DNA of 64,000 bases, taken from assembly GCA_963708675.1 (NCBI GenBank), contig CAVPTO010000003.1, forward strand, positions 3,348,001-3,412,000. The letters are read 5' to 3'. The DNA comes from DATAXP01 sp963708675 (GTDB taxonomy: Bacteria > Planctomycetota > Planctomycetia > Pirellulales > PNKZ01). The stretch's first letter is position 1, and every line of letters begins with the position of its first letter. The position numbers and the translations under genes were made by a program. A model generated the notes under the pieces. The model did not search any database, was not told where the DNA came from, and saw only the letters and a program-made list of their open reading frames with translations. Below are positions 1-8,671 of this stretch, piece by piece.

Positions 1-573
1 GGCGGCACTCTCGCCAATCGCTTGCAGACCTGAGATGTCGCCGTTGTAAATCGTGTTGCACGGCCCGCGAGCGTCGTGGGCGATCGAGACGTGACAGGTG
101 AGCATGTTCGGCAGCAGCTTAAGCATGTTCAGCGGGAAGGCCGCCGGAAGGCCGATGTCGCCCCATCGGTCATAGTGAAACTCGCCGTTCTCGGTACACG
201 CGATGTAGCTTTGTGCCGAGTCTTCGAGCGTGGGGTTCACGGTGTCGGCGCCGAAAACGGTCGCGAGGCGCTCGGGGTCGAACGTGCCAGCTTCGGCGGC
301 GGCGTGCGTTCGGGCGAGTTGCGCGGCGGCCAAGGCGAGTTGGCTATCGCGAGCCATGACCTTCAAACTTTTGCGCGGCTTGACGAACTCCATCGGGTCG
401 AAGCCGGGAACTTCAGCGGCGACCCAAGGCGGCAAGTCGGGCGAGCCGAGAGGGGCGGCAAGCGTGGTGCCGCTCTTACCTTCGATGAGGCTGCGCCAGA
501 ATGGCTCGACGCCAATGCCGATCGGGCTGACAACTCCCAGCCCGGTGATCACGATGTCGCGGCGCTGGGCCAT
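1..573 (-). CDS. Beta-ketoacyl synthase-like protein, N-terminal part (cut by window edge)
   Basis: The frame runs from an ATG at 573 off the left edge; 191 residues are visible. The opening VITGLGVVSPIG block and the RGP...SGLQAIGE block near the edge are those of the thiolase-fold FabF/KAS II family, which condenses malonyl-ACP with acyl-ACP. Aligned ungapped on RGP and SG..xIG, the position of the nucleophilic Cys of FabF is Asp179 here. Normal acyl-enzyme formation is therefore unlikely, and a chain-length-factor-like or decarboxylating role is possible. It lies 62 bases downstream of the desaturase on the same strand, suggesting one lipid unit. The catalytic His residues lie outside the window. 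Confidence 0.85.
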   Translation of the reverse strand, partial: MAQRRDIVITGLGVVSPIGIGVEPFWRSLIEGKSGTTLAAPLGSPDLPPWVAAEVPGFDPMEFVKPRKSLKVMARDSQLALAAAQLARTHAAAEAGTFDPERLATVFGADTVNPTLEDSAQSYIACTENGEFHYDRWGDIGLPAAFPLNMLKLLPNMLTCHVSIAHDARGPCNTIYNGDISGLQAIGESAA

Positions 574-635
574 GCTGGATCAACCGAGGCCTCCCGAGAC
601 GAGACCGCCGAGGCCTCGGACGAGCCGGCAGTCTG

Positions 636-1688
636 TCACGCCTTGTCGATCATTGAGGAAGCAGGCACTTGCGAGGAAGCGGACCCTTGCGACGACGCAG
701 TTGCGATTCGCCGCGGCTCGAGCACTTCGTGAGCCAAGCCCACCAGCGCCAGAAACCGGATGGTGAGATACGTGACGTCGAATTCGTACCAGCGGTGTCC
801 GTGCCGCGCCGAACGCTGATCGGCATGATGGTTGTTGTGCCACCCTTCGCCGTTGCTCACCAGCGCGACGAACCAGTTGTTCTGGCTGTGCTCGCCGGTG
901 TCGTACGACTGATAGCCCCACACGTGGCTGAGCGAGTTGACGCTCCACGTGATGTGCCACACCGCCACCGTTCGCACGACCACGCCCCACAGAAGAACGC
1001 TCAGCCCGTACTGCACACCGGCGCTCAAACCCCACAAGGCCGAGCCCACGAGCATCGGAATGCCGAAGAAGACGGGTACTTGCCAGAGGATGACCGAGTA
1101 GGCTCGCAGCTTGCGCTCGAACCAGAAGTAGAACGGATCCTTGAGCAAGTCGCGGGCGTAACGTTCGTAAGTGCTGATGTTGTTAATCAGCGGATTCTCG
1201 TAGAACAGCCAACCCATGTGCGCCCAAAACACGCGGGCGATCACGGGGCTGTGCGGGTCGTTTTCTTCGTCGGAGTATTGATGATGCAGGCGATGGATGG
1301 CGACCCATCGGCCTGGCGAATCTTGCAGGCAAAGGACACCGAGCCAGGCGAACGTGTGCTCGAGCCAAGCCGGGCATTCGAAGCCGCGGTGGGTGAGCAG
1401 TCGGTGATAGCAAAGGTTGATACCGAGCGTACCGAAGACGTAGAACCCCATCACGCAGATGACGACGCCCGTCCAACTAAACAACCACGGCACGAACGCT
1501 AGCAGCGCCAGCGCGTGCATGGCGACGATGCTGATCGTGTAAGGCCACGAGATTTGCCACAACTGCTTTTGAGCCGCTGTGGGGAGCGCATCGGGGCGCG
1601 GCACGTCCGGAGCGGCTTCGACCGCGGCGAGATGAGGGCCGCCGGGCATGGCTTCTAGTGTGGGGGATTGAGCGAGGTTGCGCGACAT
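636..1688 (-). CDS. Fatty acid (acyl-CoA/acyl-lipid delta-9 type) desaturase
   Basis: A 350-residue membrane di-iron desaturase that introduces a double bond into a fatty acyl chain. The three histidine boxes are present in order: HRLLTH at about 95-100, HRLHH at 132-136 and HNNHH at 284-288. Hydrophobic segments lie between and around them, as expected for the integral-membrane family. The ATG at 1688 was chosen because the frame upstream of it runs antisense to purU and has no family similarity. The C-terminal 20 residues are Ser/Ala-rich and probably disordered. A ketosynthase-like gene follows on the same strand, consistent with unsaturated or modified lipid synthesis. Confidence 0.93.
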   Translation of the reverse strand: MSRNLAQSPTLEAMPGGPHLAAVEAAPDVPRPDALPTAAQKQLWQISWPYTISIVAMHALALLAFVPWLFSWTGVVICVMGFYVFGTLGINLCYHRLLTHRGFECPAWLEHTFAWLGVLCLQDSPGRWVAIHRLHHQYSDEENDPHSPVIARVFWAHMGWLFYENPLINNISTYERYARDLLKDPFYFWFERKLRAYSVILWQVPVFFGIPMLVGSALWGLSAGVQYGLSVLLWGVVVRTVAVWHITWSVNSLSHVWGYQSYDTGEHSQNNWFVALVSNGEGWHNNHHADQRSARHGHRWYEFDVTYLTIRFLALVGLAHEVLEPRRIATASSQGSASSQVPASSMIDKA

Positions 1689-1922
1689 AACACCTAGTAT
1701 CGGCTCCGGACGAGCGCAATCTTGGGGCTGCCCGGAATTGATGCCATGGCCGCGAGCGCGTCGCCGCCAAAGGTTGGGGAGATTGCAAGTTTCGCAGGGT
1801 GCGCCCAACGAGACAAGCGAAAGTCTGCGGATTAGGCAGGGTTTTACAAGACATTGACGTTTGTGAGGACGGGGGGAGAGCACCACGGAGGCGGGTCCTG
1901 ACGTGGAGTAGCCGAGGTCGCT

Positions 1923-2819
1923 ATGTTGATTGAGGTTACGACCTCGGGAAGTTCGCGTATGCAAATCGTCATCACTGCCGTGGGGCCCGACAATCGCGGG
2001 CTGGCCGACCCGATCATTCATTGCGTGACCGGGCGGGGGGCGAACATCTCCGAAATCCAGATGTACGACCACGACGAGGAATGCGTCTTCGCGATGCTGC
2101 TGCGGATGGAACTCGACGTGAAGTCGATGGCCGACGTGCAGCGCGAGATGACCGAGATCGGTGCAGAGAAGGGGTTGTCGATCCGCGTCTGGTCGCCAGA
2201 GCAACGGGCCAAGCGACCACGGTTGGCGCTGTGCGTGACGTATCGGCAGGAGCCGGCGCTCGCTCTGTTGCGAGCGATGCGTGACGGGCAGATCCACGCC
2301 GAGCCGGCCGTGATGATCGGCAACCGGGCAAACTGCCGCAGCCTTGCCGAGCAGTTCAACGTGCCATGGGAGATGGTCGGCGACGATAAGGGGGCCGTCG
2401 ACGAAGCGCGATTTGTCGAGCTGTGCGACGAATACGAGGTCGATTACATCGTGCTCGCCCGGTGGATGCGCATCCTGCCGCCGAGCACGTGTTGGAAGTT
2501 CGCCGGCGGGCGGATCATCAACCTTCACCACGGCTTGCTGCCGAGCTTTCCCGGACTGCGGCCGTACCACGAAGCCTACGCCGTGCGAATGCTCACCTAC
2601 GGCGCGACGTGCCATTTCATCGTGCCCGAGCTCGACGCCGGCAATCAGATCATCCAGCAGTCGACGTTCACCGTGCCGCCGGGGACACCGCTGACGGACA
2701 TCATGCGCCTCGGGCAAGAAGACAACGAGCCGCGCTGCCTGGTCGAAGGCGTGCGGCGCGTGGTCGATCGTGAGGTGTTTTTGCACTTCCACCGTGTGGT
2801 GGCGCGAGGGCGGAAATGA
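1923..2819 (+). CDS. purU: Formyltetrahydrofolate deformylase
   Basis: Hydrolyses 10-formyl-THF to THF and formate, balancing one-carbon pools for purine synthesis. An N-terminal ACT domain (about residues 13-90) is followed by a formyltransferase domain. The catalytic triad of the PurN/PurU fold is visible as Asn200 and His202 in 'INLHHGLLPSF' and Asp238 in 'PELDAG'. The ATG at 1923 has a GAGG five bases upstream. A second ATG at 1959 fits the usual family start directly at the ACT domain, so the first 12 residues are uncertain. It is divergent from the desaturase gene. Confidence 0.93.
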   Translation: MLIEVTTSGSSRMQIVITAVGPDNRGLADPIIHCVTGRGANISEIQMYDHDEECVFAMLLRMELDVKSMADVQREMTEIGAEKGLSIRVWSPEQRAKRPRLALCVTYRQEPALALLRAMRDGQIHAEPAVMIGNRANCRSLAEQFNVPWEMVGDDKGAVDEARFVELCDEYEVDYIVLARWMRILPPSTCWKFAGGRIINLHHGLLPSFPGLRPYHEAYAVRMLTYGATCHFIVPELDAGNQIIQQSTFTVPPGTPLTDIMRLGQEDNEPRCLVEGVRRVVDREVFLHFHRVVARGRK

Positions 2820-2825
2820 ATCGGT

Positions 2826-2958
2826 CCTTCTCCCTTTGGGAGAAGGTGGCCGAAGGCCGGATGAGGGCGGGTGGCCCCTGAATATCGGCGAGAACTCTTA
2901 GGCCACCGCCCTCACCCGACTCGCCTGCGGCGAGCCACCCTCTCCCAAAGGGAGAGGG
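2826..2958. repeat. Long composite palindromic repeat, copy A
   Basis: A 133-base imperfect inverted repeat between the convergent purU and rho genes. Each end is itself a hairpin (CTTCTCCC/GGGAGAAG at 2828-2845 and its CCCTCTCCC/GGGAGAGGG counterpart at 2938-2958). The arms also pair with each other, including the GAGGGCGGGT/CCGCCCTC blocks. A second copy with the same architecture lies at 56058-56192. It could act as a two-way transcription stop here, but the recurrence points to a dispersed REP/MITE-like family. Confidence 0.85.
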
Positions 2959-2961
2959 GGT

Positions 2962-4290
2962 TCAATCCATCGCGCGAGCGCCGGCGATCAGGCTAATGAA
3001 CTCGGCGTTCGACTTGAAGCGGCCAAGTTGCTTCGTCAACTGCTCCATCGCGTCGACATGGTGCATGCTCGAAAGCGTGCGACGCAACATCGTCACGGCA
3101 TGAAGCGTGTCGGGGTCGAGCAGCTTTTCTTCGCGACGCGTACCCGACTGCGAAATGTCGATGGCGGGGAACACGCGACGATCGGACAGCTTGCGGTCGA
3201 GCACCAACTCCATGTTGCCCGTGCCTTTGAACTCCTGAAAGATCAGTTCGTCCATGCGGCTGCCGGTGTCGATCAGCGCGGTCGCGACAACGGTTAGCGA
3301 GCCCCCTTCCTCGAAGGCTCGCGCCGTGGCGAACAACTTCTTGGGAATGTCCATCGCTTTGATGTCGACGCCGCCCGACATGGTGCGTCCCGTGTTGCCG
3401 ACCCACTTGTTGAAGGCGCGGGCCATACGCGTGATCGAATCCATGAGCAGGAACACGTCGTGTCCCATCTCGACGAGGCGCTTGCAGCGCTCGACGACCA
3501 ACTGCGAAATACGCACGTGGCTCTCGACGTCGCGGTCAAGACTGCTGGCAATCACTTCGCCCGTGACGTTGCGCTTCATGTCGGTGACTTCTTCGGGACG
3601 CTCGTCGATGAGCATCACGAACAGCTTCAGCTCGGGATAGTTCGTGCTGATCGCCTGGCTGATCTGCTGCAGGAGGATCGTCTTGCCGGTTCGCGGCGGG
3701 GCGACGATCAGTGCGCGCTGGCCTTTGCCGAGCGGCGTGAGCAAATCCATCACGCGCGGGCTGAGGGGCTGAGCGCCCGTTTCCAAACGCAGCCACGACT
3801 CGGGATTGATCGGCGTCAGCGAGTCGAACGTCTTGACGTTCGGATAGTCCTCGGGCTTCATGCCGTCGATGTCGATGATTTCCTTGACGCGCGGGCCTTC
3901 TTGCTTGCGATTCTGCTGAACGAGGCCGTTGACGAGCACACCTTCGCGAAGGGCGAACTTCTCGATCATCGTGCCCGGCACGAACGGGTCGGTGCGTTCG
4001 CGCTGGTAGTTGTTCTTCGGGTCGCGAAGGAAGCCGTACCCGTTGGGATGCAGCTCTAAGATGCCGCAGGCAGGTTCGAGAGGCAGCGGTTCGCCATTCT
4101 CTTGCAGCTCTTGCTCGGGCGGTACGCCGGGCGGTCGATCGCCGCCGCCTTGGTAATGCCGAGGTCGGAAACGTCGTCCGCCTCCGCCGCCCCCGCCTCC
4201 TCCGCCACCACCACCACCGTGGCCGTTGTTCGGGTAGTAACCGCCTTGACCGCCGCGGCCACGTCCGCGACCCCTTTTCTTCTTAGCCAT
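2962..4290 (-). CDS. rho: Transcription termination factor Rho
   Basis: A 442-residue hexameric RNA-dependent ATPase/helicase. A cold-shock-type RNA-binding domain lies at about 75-135 (GILELHPNGYGFLR). Walker A APPRTGKT is at about 197-204 and the Walker B region LFVMLIDE ends at about 230. The Q/R-loop region and the C-terminal 'DPDTLHAVTMLRR' block are normal. The first 50 residues are basic and Gly-rich with a run of about 14 glycines, replacing the usual N-terminal helix bundle. Such inserts occur in Rho proteins of several phyla and may bind RNA or phase-separate. The ATG at 4290 opens this low-complexity head. Confidence 0.97.
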   Translation of the reverse strand: MAKKKRGRGRGRGGQGGYYPNNGHGGGGGGGGGGGGGGRRFRPRHYQGGGDRPPGVPPEQELQENGEPLPLEPACGILELHPNGYGFLRDPKNNYQRERTDPFVPGTMIEKFALREGVLVNGLVQQNRKQEGPRVKEIIDIDGMKPEDYPNVKTFDSLTPINPESWLRLETGAQPLSPRVMDLLTPLGKGQRALIVAPPRTGKTILLQQISQAISTNYPELKLFVMLIDERPEEVTDMKRNVTGEVIASSLDRDVESHVRISQLVVERCKRLVEMGHDVFLLMDSITRMARAFNKWVGNTGRTMSGGVDIKAMDIPKKLFATARAFEEGGSLTVVATALIDTGSRMDELIFQEFKGTGNMELVLDRKLSDRRVFPAIDISQSGTRREEKLLDPDTLHAVTMLRRTLSSMHHVDAMEQLTKQLGRFKSNAEFISLIAGARAMD

Positions 4291-5114
4291 GCCTCAATCC
4301 AAAAGAGAACTCCGGCGCCAAACCGCTCGGAACGACCGAGCCACAACGGAACGGGCCAGGAACTGAAACCAAATGTCGGAACACGACAATGAACATCACG
4401 ATGAAAGAAACATCACTTGAAAAAGCTTCACATGAAAAAGCTTCACTGTGAGCGGTGCGCAATGCGTCCGTACACACGTTAGATCGACACACCTGTCGAG
4501 CTTGATAGGCTCGACCGAAGTGATTTTCGTGCAATGACGAAAACCGGATCACGATGAAACCGGTCACAATGAAACCGAGTCACGATGCTAGGAACACGAG
4601 CCGTCGGCAGGGATCACCGATTCATTTCGCGTGCTGATGAAGCACAAAAGGCAGTGTTTGCCGAAATCTGCGTCTGTCGAAATCCGCGCGAGACACGTGT
4701 GGTGGCTCGCCCTGTGGCCGGATGACCGAACGACGAAGGCTCGTCGAAAAATTCTTGCAGGCCGTTCCTCGTCTGCATGGCTGCGTGCAATCGCGCAGCA
4801 CTGTGCTCGAAGGAACCAACCCTGGACCCCGCACTACACTCTGCAAACCACCGCGGGGGAAGGCCCGAGAAACATCCTCGCGGGCCGGCGCGCCTTTCTA
4901 GGCAGCTCTCATAACTGCGCCAATCTTAGCTAAGCCCCTATCCATGTCAAGCGAGAGTTCTCAGCATTCATGTGGAAATCTGGGCAATCCTGCGAAGCGC
5001 GTTTCGCCGATTGCGCGTTGAAATCGATACAGTCCGCAAATTTTACCAAACTTACGACCCCCAGCTTTCCGATACATAGCCAGCCGAACCACTATTTTGA
5101 AGGACGCCGGTCGT
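4291..5114. other. 824-base intergenic stretch with two pairs of 15-base direct repeats
   Basis: No convincing gene is seen between the divergent rho and thioredoxin-YHS genes. Part of it is AT-richer than its surroundings. Two short degenerate tandem repeats are present: TGAAAAAGCTTCAC at 4418-4431 and 4433-4446, and TCACGATGAAACCG / TCACAATGAAACCG at 4549-4562 and 4564-4577. Both have a 15-base period. They sit in the rho leader (rho reads leftward from 4290). The region may carry the rho promoter and regulatory RNA, but no promoter could be fixed with confidence. Confidence 0.5.
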
Positions 5115-6107
5115 ATGTTGTGCGACATCAGACATCTCGCGGCGGGGCTATTGCTGGCGTTGGCCGCGCCCTGCTTGGCGCAGCAAGGCCTGCAGTGGGA
5201 AACCAACCTCGAAGAGGCTCAACGACAGGCCGCCGCAAGCGGCCGGTTGGTGCTCGTTCACTTCAGCGCGACATGGTGCCAACCGTGTCAGCGTCTCGAA
5301 AAAACCGTCTTCAGCCAGCCGGGTTTTGGCCAATCGCTGGCATCGCGATTCGTTGCCGTGAAGGTCGATTACGACCAGCAACAGGCGATGGCCACGCGAC
5401 TCGGTGTGCAGTCGATACCGGCCGACGTGGTTCTCACGCCGAAGGGTGATGTCCTCTATCGCAACGTCAGTCCCGCCAGCGGCGAGGCATACGTCGCTGC
5501 GATGCAACGCGCCGCCGACTACGCGGTGAGCACCGGGGCGATACCGTCGTCGACCGCAGCGCTTGCTGCCAATCACACGGCCGACGGCGCCAGCGCCGCC
5601 GCCGGTGCGACCGATCGTTATGCGAGCTTCCAGTCGCCACCGCAGCAGCAAGGCGCTGCTCCGCCGGCTGGGCCTGCAACACACGGCGCACCTCCATCCT
5701 CGAACGGTATGAACCTTCAAGTCGCCACGGTCGCTGCCGTTCAGCTTCCGCCAGAATGTCCGCCGCTGGCCCTTGATGGGTATTGTCCGGTGACGCTCGT
5801 TGAGAAGCGTGCTTGGACGGCCGGCGACGTTCGCTGGGGTGCGATTCATCATGGCCGCACCTATCTGTTCTGCGGCGAGGCCGAGCAAAAACAGTTTCTC
5901 TCGAACCCCGAACACTACAGCCCAATCCTATCGGGCGATGACCCGGTGGTTGCGACCGACGAAGGCCGCAGCATTCCCGGCGACCGGCGGTATGGCGTGT
6001 TCTTCGGCGACCGCGTGTACTTGTTCCACAACGAGAATTCGCTGCAAACTTTCTCTGCCCAGCCGGCGCGTTACGCCGCACAGATCGGGCAGGTGACGCG
6101 GCAATAG
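5115..6107 (+). CDS. Secreted thioredoxin-domain protein with C-terminal YHS-like repeats
   Basis: A 330-residue protein with a signal peptide (about 1-22, ending CLAQ). A thioredoxin-like domain carries the redox pair Cys55-x-x-Cys58 (ATWCQPC). A Ala/Ser/Gln-rich linker (about 140-205) leads to two copies of a YHS-like module beginning 'LDGYCPVTL' and 'GDRRYGVFF', each ending in a Tyr-Leu-Phe...Phe...P..Y pattern. YHS modules often bind metal. It is likely an exported disulfide or metal-handling protein. The ATG at 5115 is preceded by AAGGA. A TTG at 5097 would only add six residues before the signal peptide. Confidence 0.85.
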   Translation: MLCDIRHLAAGLLLALAAPCLAQQGLQWETNLEEAQRQAAASGRLVLVHFSATWCQPCQRLEKTVFSQPGFGQSLASRFVAVKVDYDQQQAMATRLGVQSIPADVVLTPKGDVLYRNVSPASGEAYVAAMQRAADYAVSTGAIPSSTAALAANHTADGASAAAGATDRYASFQSPPQQQGAAPPAGPATHGAPPSSNGMNLQVATVAAVQLPPECPPLALDGYCPVTLVEKRAWTAGDVRWGAIHHGRTYLFCGEAEQKQFLSNPEHYSPILSGDDPVVATDEGRSIPGDRRYGVFFGDRVYLFHNENSLQTFSAQPARYAAQIGQVTRQ

Positions 6108-6112
6108 CGACT

Positions 6113-6223
6113 CTGTCGCTTGCCAGGGGTCAGCACGGCCGGAGCGTTTCCGAGGGAGCGATTGGTGCTGCGTAGCGTCGGATAGCGACGAGCGCAGCAG
6201 TGCTGACCACTGGCAAGCCACAG
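6113..6223. repeat. 111-base inverted repeat between convergent genes
   Basis: 24-base arms at 6113-6136 and 6200-6223 are inverted copies with two mismatches (core GCTTGCCAG/CTGGCAAGC and GTCAGCAC/GTGCTGAC). A weaker internal hairpin (GCTGCG...CGCAGC) lies inside. It begins directly after the stop of the thioredoxin-YHS gene and sits between two convergent genes. It could serve as a bidirectional terminator or be a MITE remnant. No U-rich tract follows. Confidence 0.7.
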
Positions 6224-6230
6224 CGTCGAC

Positions 6231-6266
6231 TGCACGTCTCGTCTCGCGTGCACGTCTCGTCTCGCG
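6231..6266. repeat. Perfect 18-base tandem duplication
   Basis: Two identical, adjacent copies of an 18-base unit starting TGCACGTCTC (6231-6248 and 6249-6266), just beyond the inverted repeat and just before the 3' end of the glycosyltransferase gene. Confidence 0.85.
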
Positions 6267-6272
6267 GACTCG

Positions 6273-7193
6273 CTAAGCCGCGGGGCGCAATCGGCCATCA
6301 TCTGCGTGACGCATGCGGCCTTCGTCGAGCGACCGTTGCACAACTTCGCGCACTTGCAGCAGTTGTCGCCAGTGACGGACATAGCTCGGATACTCGCCGA
6401 GCGCCAGCAACCTTCCGACTACACCCGTCGATTGACGCGGTCGCATCACTCCGCTCGCACACTCGCTGGCGATCATGCCAATGTGAGCCGCCAACGACGG
6501 AATCCAACCCATCATCGGCGCGTTACGCCAGAACAATCGCTCGGCCGCTCGACCGCGATGAGAATAACTCGTCAATGATTCGCACATATCATCGTGTACC
6601 GTGATGCGCGACTCGCGTTCGCAAACGATGTCGTAGCCGACGTGATGCATTCGCAAGCCGAGATCGACATCGGCGAACTCAGCAAGACGCTCCGCCATCG
6701 GCTCGCCTAACAGCTCGATCGCCGATTTGCGATAGAAGCCGCCCTGGAAGCTCGGCACGCGGAGTTGATCGTCACCACAGTCCGTATGCGCCGGCACATA
6801 ACTACCCGACAGGTGATAGCTCAACCCTGCTGAGAGCGTGCGCCCATCATTTGCATGGACACTTGGCGCGACTGCTGCGACTCTCGGGTCGGCAAAACGT
6901 CGCATCGCCTTTGCCGTCCAACCGTCTTCGACTTCGACGCCGCACGCCAGCGTGTGAACGACATCCGCTTCTGCCGCTTCGATGCCAGCATTCAAACATC
7001 GGGGCAGCGACGAACGCTTGCTGACGCGAACGAATCGCACCTCGCCATCGAGTTGGTAGGGATCGTCGTACTGCTGATCGAGCACGACGATGACCTCGGC
7101 AGCGTCAGGTCGATGTGCTAGCACCGAAACCAACGTGCGCTCGAGCAGCTCGATTCTGCTCATCGCGGCAATGACGATCGATAAGCTGGCCAA
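6273..7193 (-). CDS. Glycosyltransferase family 2 protein
   Basis: A 306-residue GT-A fold protein that probably transfers a sugar from a nucleotide donor to a cell-surface acceptor. The N-terminus (SIVIAAMSR...ERTLVSVL...EVIVVLD) is the nucleotide-binding Rossmann-like half of GT2. The expected mid-region acidic motif is blurred (CGVEVEDGW), while 'FADVDLGLRM' matches the ED-type catalytic-base region. No transmembrane segment is seen. The start is a TTG at 7193, supported by AGGAG eight bases upstream; no ATG fits better. The regulator gene at 7411 is divergent. Confidence 0.85.
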   Translation of the reverse strand: MASLSIVIAAMSRIELLERTLVSVLAHRPDAAEVIVVLDQQYDDPYQLDGEVRFVRVSKRSSLPRCLNAGIEAAEADVVHTLACGVEVEDGWTAKAMRRFADPRVAAVAPSVHANDGRTLSAGLSYHLSGSYVPAHTDCGDDQLRVPSFQGGFYRKSAIELLGEPMAERLAEFADVDLGLRMHHVGYDIVCERESRITVHDDMCESLTSYSHRGRAAERLFWRNAPMMGWIPSLAAHIGMIASECASGVMRPRQSTGVVGRLLALGEYPSYVRHWRQLLQVREVVQRSLDEGRMRHADDGRLRPAA

Positions 7194-7410
7194 AGACTTA
7201 ACTCCTGCGAACCGGTCGGACGACCAGCCATGGGCCGCTCGCGACGTCGCGCAGATGGGCCCTCATTGGCAATTCTCGGTCGGCGAGGGGAGGGAAGTTT
7301 ATGGTCGTTGCGGTAATTCGCGAGCCGCAGGCACTTCGCTTGACCGAAGAAATCGACGCTGGCATAGTATACGCAAGTTCACATATCGAAGACGCTTCCG
7401 GCGGGGAGTT

Positions 7411-7935
7411 ATGGAGTCGAGTCTCGCGGCAAATTTGCGCCGACTTCTCAGCCGCGACGGGCTTACCTTGGCCGAGCTCTCGCAACGCGCAGGCATTGCC
7501 GAGCGGACGATCAAAAAGCTCCTCAGCGCTTCGACCGCGCAGCCGCACGCCCGAACCTTGCATGCGCTCGCCGAAGCACTCGACGTCGACGTTGACGAGT
7601 TCTTCCAGAACGGTGCGACGCTTGCGCATCGGTGTTTCGATCGGCAAACGAATCCCGTCGTGACGGAAGTGATCGAGGCACAACCCCAACTCGTCGCGGG
7701 TTGGACCGAAGCGGAATACGACGAACTTTATAGTCGCTTCGGCATGGGTGGCGCACTGACGGCGGAAGGCGCGATTGAAACCGTGCGCCAAATGAATCGC
7801 AATCGCGAAGTGATTCGGAAGGTCTTGGTGCTCCTTGAGAGCGACCAGTCGCAACTGCTGTGCGGCTTCGTAGATCTGCTCTACGGCAACGTGGTCATCA
7901 ACGGCGTCGCAAGCGACGAAGACGTTACGATGTGA
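7411..7935 (+). CDS. XRE-family helix-turn-helix regulator
   Basis: 174 residues. An N-terminal HTH of the Cro/CI (XRE) type lies at about 5-60, including 'LTLAELSQRAGIAERTIKKLL' split over helices 2-3, followed by a Thr-Leu...Ala-Leu dimer-type helix. The C-terminal half is an unrecognised acidic helical domain. The ATG at 7411 has GGGAG just upstream. Its 3' end overlaps by 11 bases the last minus-strand gene of the phage-like island. It could be the island repressor or a host regulator that marks the island boundary. Confidence 0.82.
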   Translation: MESSLAANLRRLLSRDGLTLAELSQRAGIAERTIKKLLSASTAQPHARTLHALAEALDVDVDEFFQNGATLAHRCFDRQTNPVVTEVIEAQPQLVAGWTEAEYDELYSRFGMGGALTAEGAIETVRQMNRNREVIRKVLVLLESDQSQLLCGFVDLLYGNVVINGVASDEDVTM

Positions 7936-8092
7936 GCTGGCTCGCGCAGGTGCTGAGCCGATTCACAAGATCCGTATACGTCGCACGTTCATCGTCACTG
8001 ATGCGGCTGCCAGCGATGCGTTGTAACGCGTCCACTGCGGCTGCGGCTTCCGTCGTGATGTCGGCCAACGTGTCATCGCTCGGGCGGGGCAT
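7925..8092 (-). CDS. Small 55-residue protein at the 3' end of the phage-like island
   Basis: A short frame from ATG 8092 to TAA at 7925-7927. The product begins MPRPSDDTLADI and has acidic, helix-favouring composition with a single Cys near the end. GAAGAGA lies upstream of the ATG. It keeps the strand and spacing of the island genes and is the last of them. Its stop overlaps the end of the convergent XRE gene. No family is recognised. Confidence 0.6.
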   Translation of the reverse strand: MPRPSDDTLADITTEAAAAVDALQRIAGSRISDDERATYTDLVNRLSTCASQLTS

Positions 8093-8140
8093 GGCTCATC
8101 TCTTCTTTTGAGTGGGGTGGATGGCTTCGAGCTCGGTCAC

Positions 8141-8671
8141 TTAGATCGACCGCGGTTCACGGCTGATGAATCGCAGCGTCATCGACGAGTGATACACGCC
8201 TCGCAGAAACGCCTCGGGCTGCAAGATGGGTCCAGGATCGATCGAACATGAGATCACCTCGTCGACGCCCGGCAACGGCTGATTGCGAAACGCGCGTGCG
8301 ATCCGTTCACGCCACGACAGATACTTCCCGAAGTCGGCGACCAAGCGCTGACGGTCCGCAGCGATGATGCTCACGAGCACGGGATAACCGACATCATCCT
8401 TGAGATTGGTCCCTTCGGACGGATTCATCTGCTCTTCGCCCCAAGGCGCGATGATCACACCTGGAAGTGCATACTTAGGATTTGCGCCGAAGAAGTCGCG
8501 AGCCCAGGGCACTTTCTGAACGACAACGCTCGCTGCGCTCAGGTCCGACAACTTCAAGCCGCGAATGCGAGCCTGTACCGCCAACACGCAACGCTCATTG
8601 ACCGACGTCGGCCACGGCGTTCTTCGGCTCGCGAAAGGCGGACACAGATTGGCGACATCCAACAAGCTCAT
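8141..8671 (-). CDS. Phage-like structural or head-completion protein (unknown family)
   Basis: 176 residues, no signal peptide or membrane segment. Its ATG overlaps the stop of the upstream fibre-like gene by four bases (ATGA), so the two are probably translationally coupled. Position after the capsid and connector genes and a mixed alpha/beta composition suggest a tail-terminator or neck-type protein, but no motif proves it. 'SWRERIARAFRNQPL' and the 'HSSMTLRFISREPR' end are the most distinctive stretches. Confidence 0.65.
   Translation of the reverse strand: MSLLDVANLCPPFASRRTPWPTSVNERCVLAVQARIRGLKLSDLSAASVVVQKVPWARDFFGANPKYALPGVIIAPWGEEQMNPSEGTNLKDDVGYPVLVSIIAADRQRLVADFGKYLSWRERIARAFRNQPLPGVDEVISCSIDPGPILQPEAFLRGVYHSSMTLRFISREPRSI

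Noticed and set aside
1923..2792. Long reading frame continuing upstream of the desaturase on the minus strand
   Set aside because: It is antisense to purU, has no family features, and the desaturase has a proper start at 1688.
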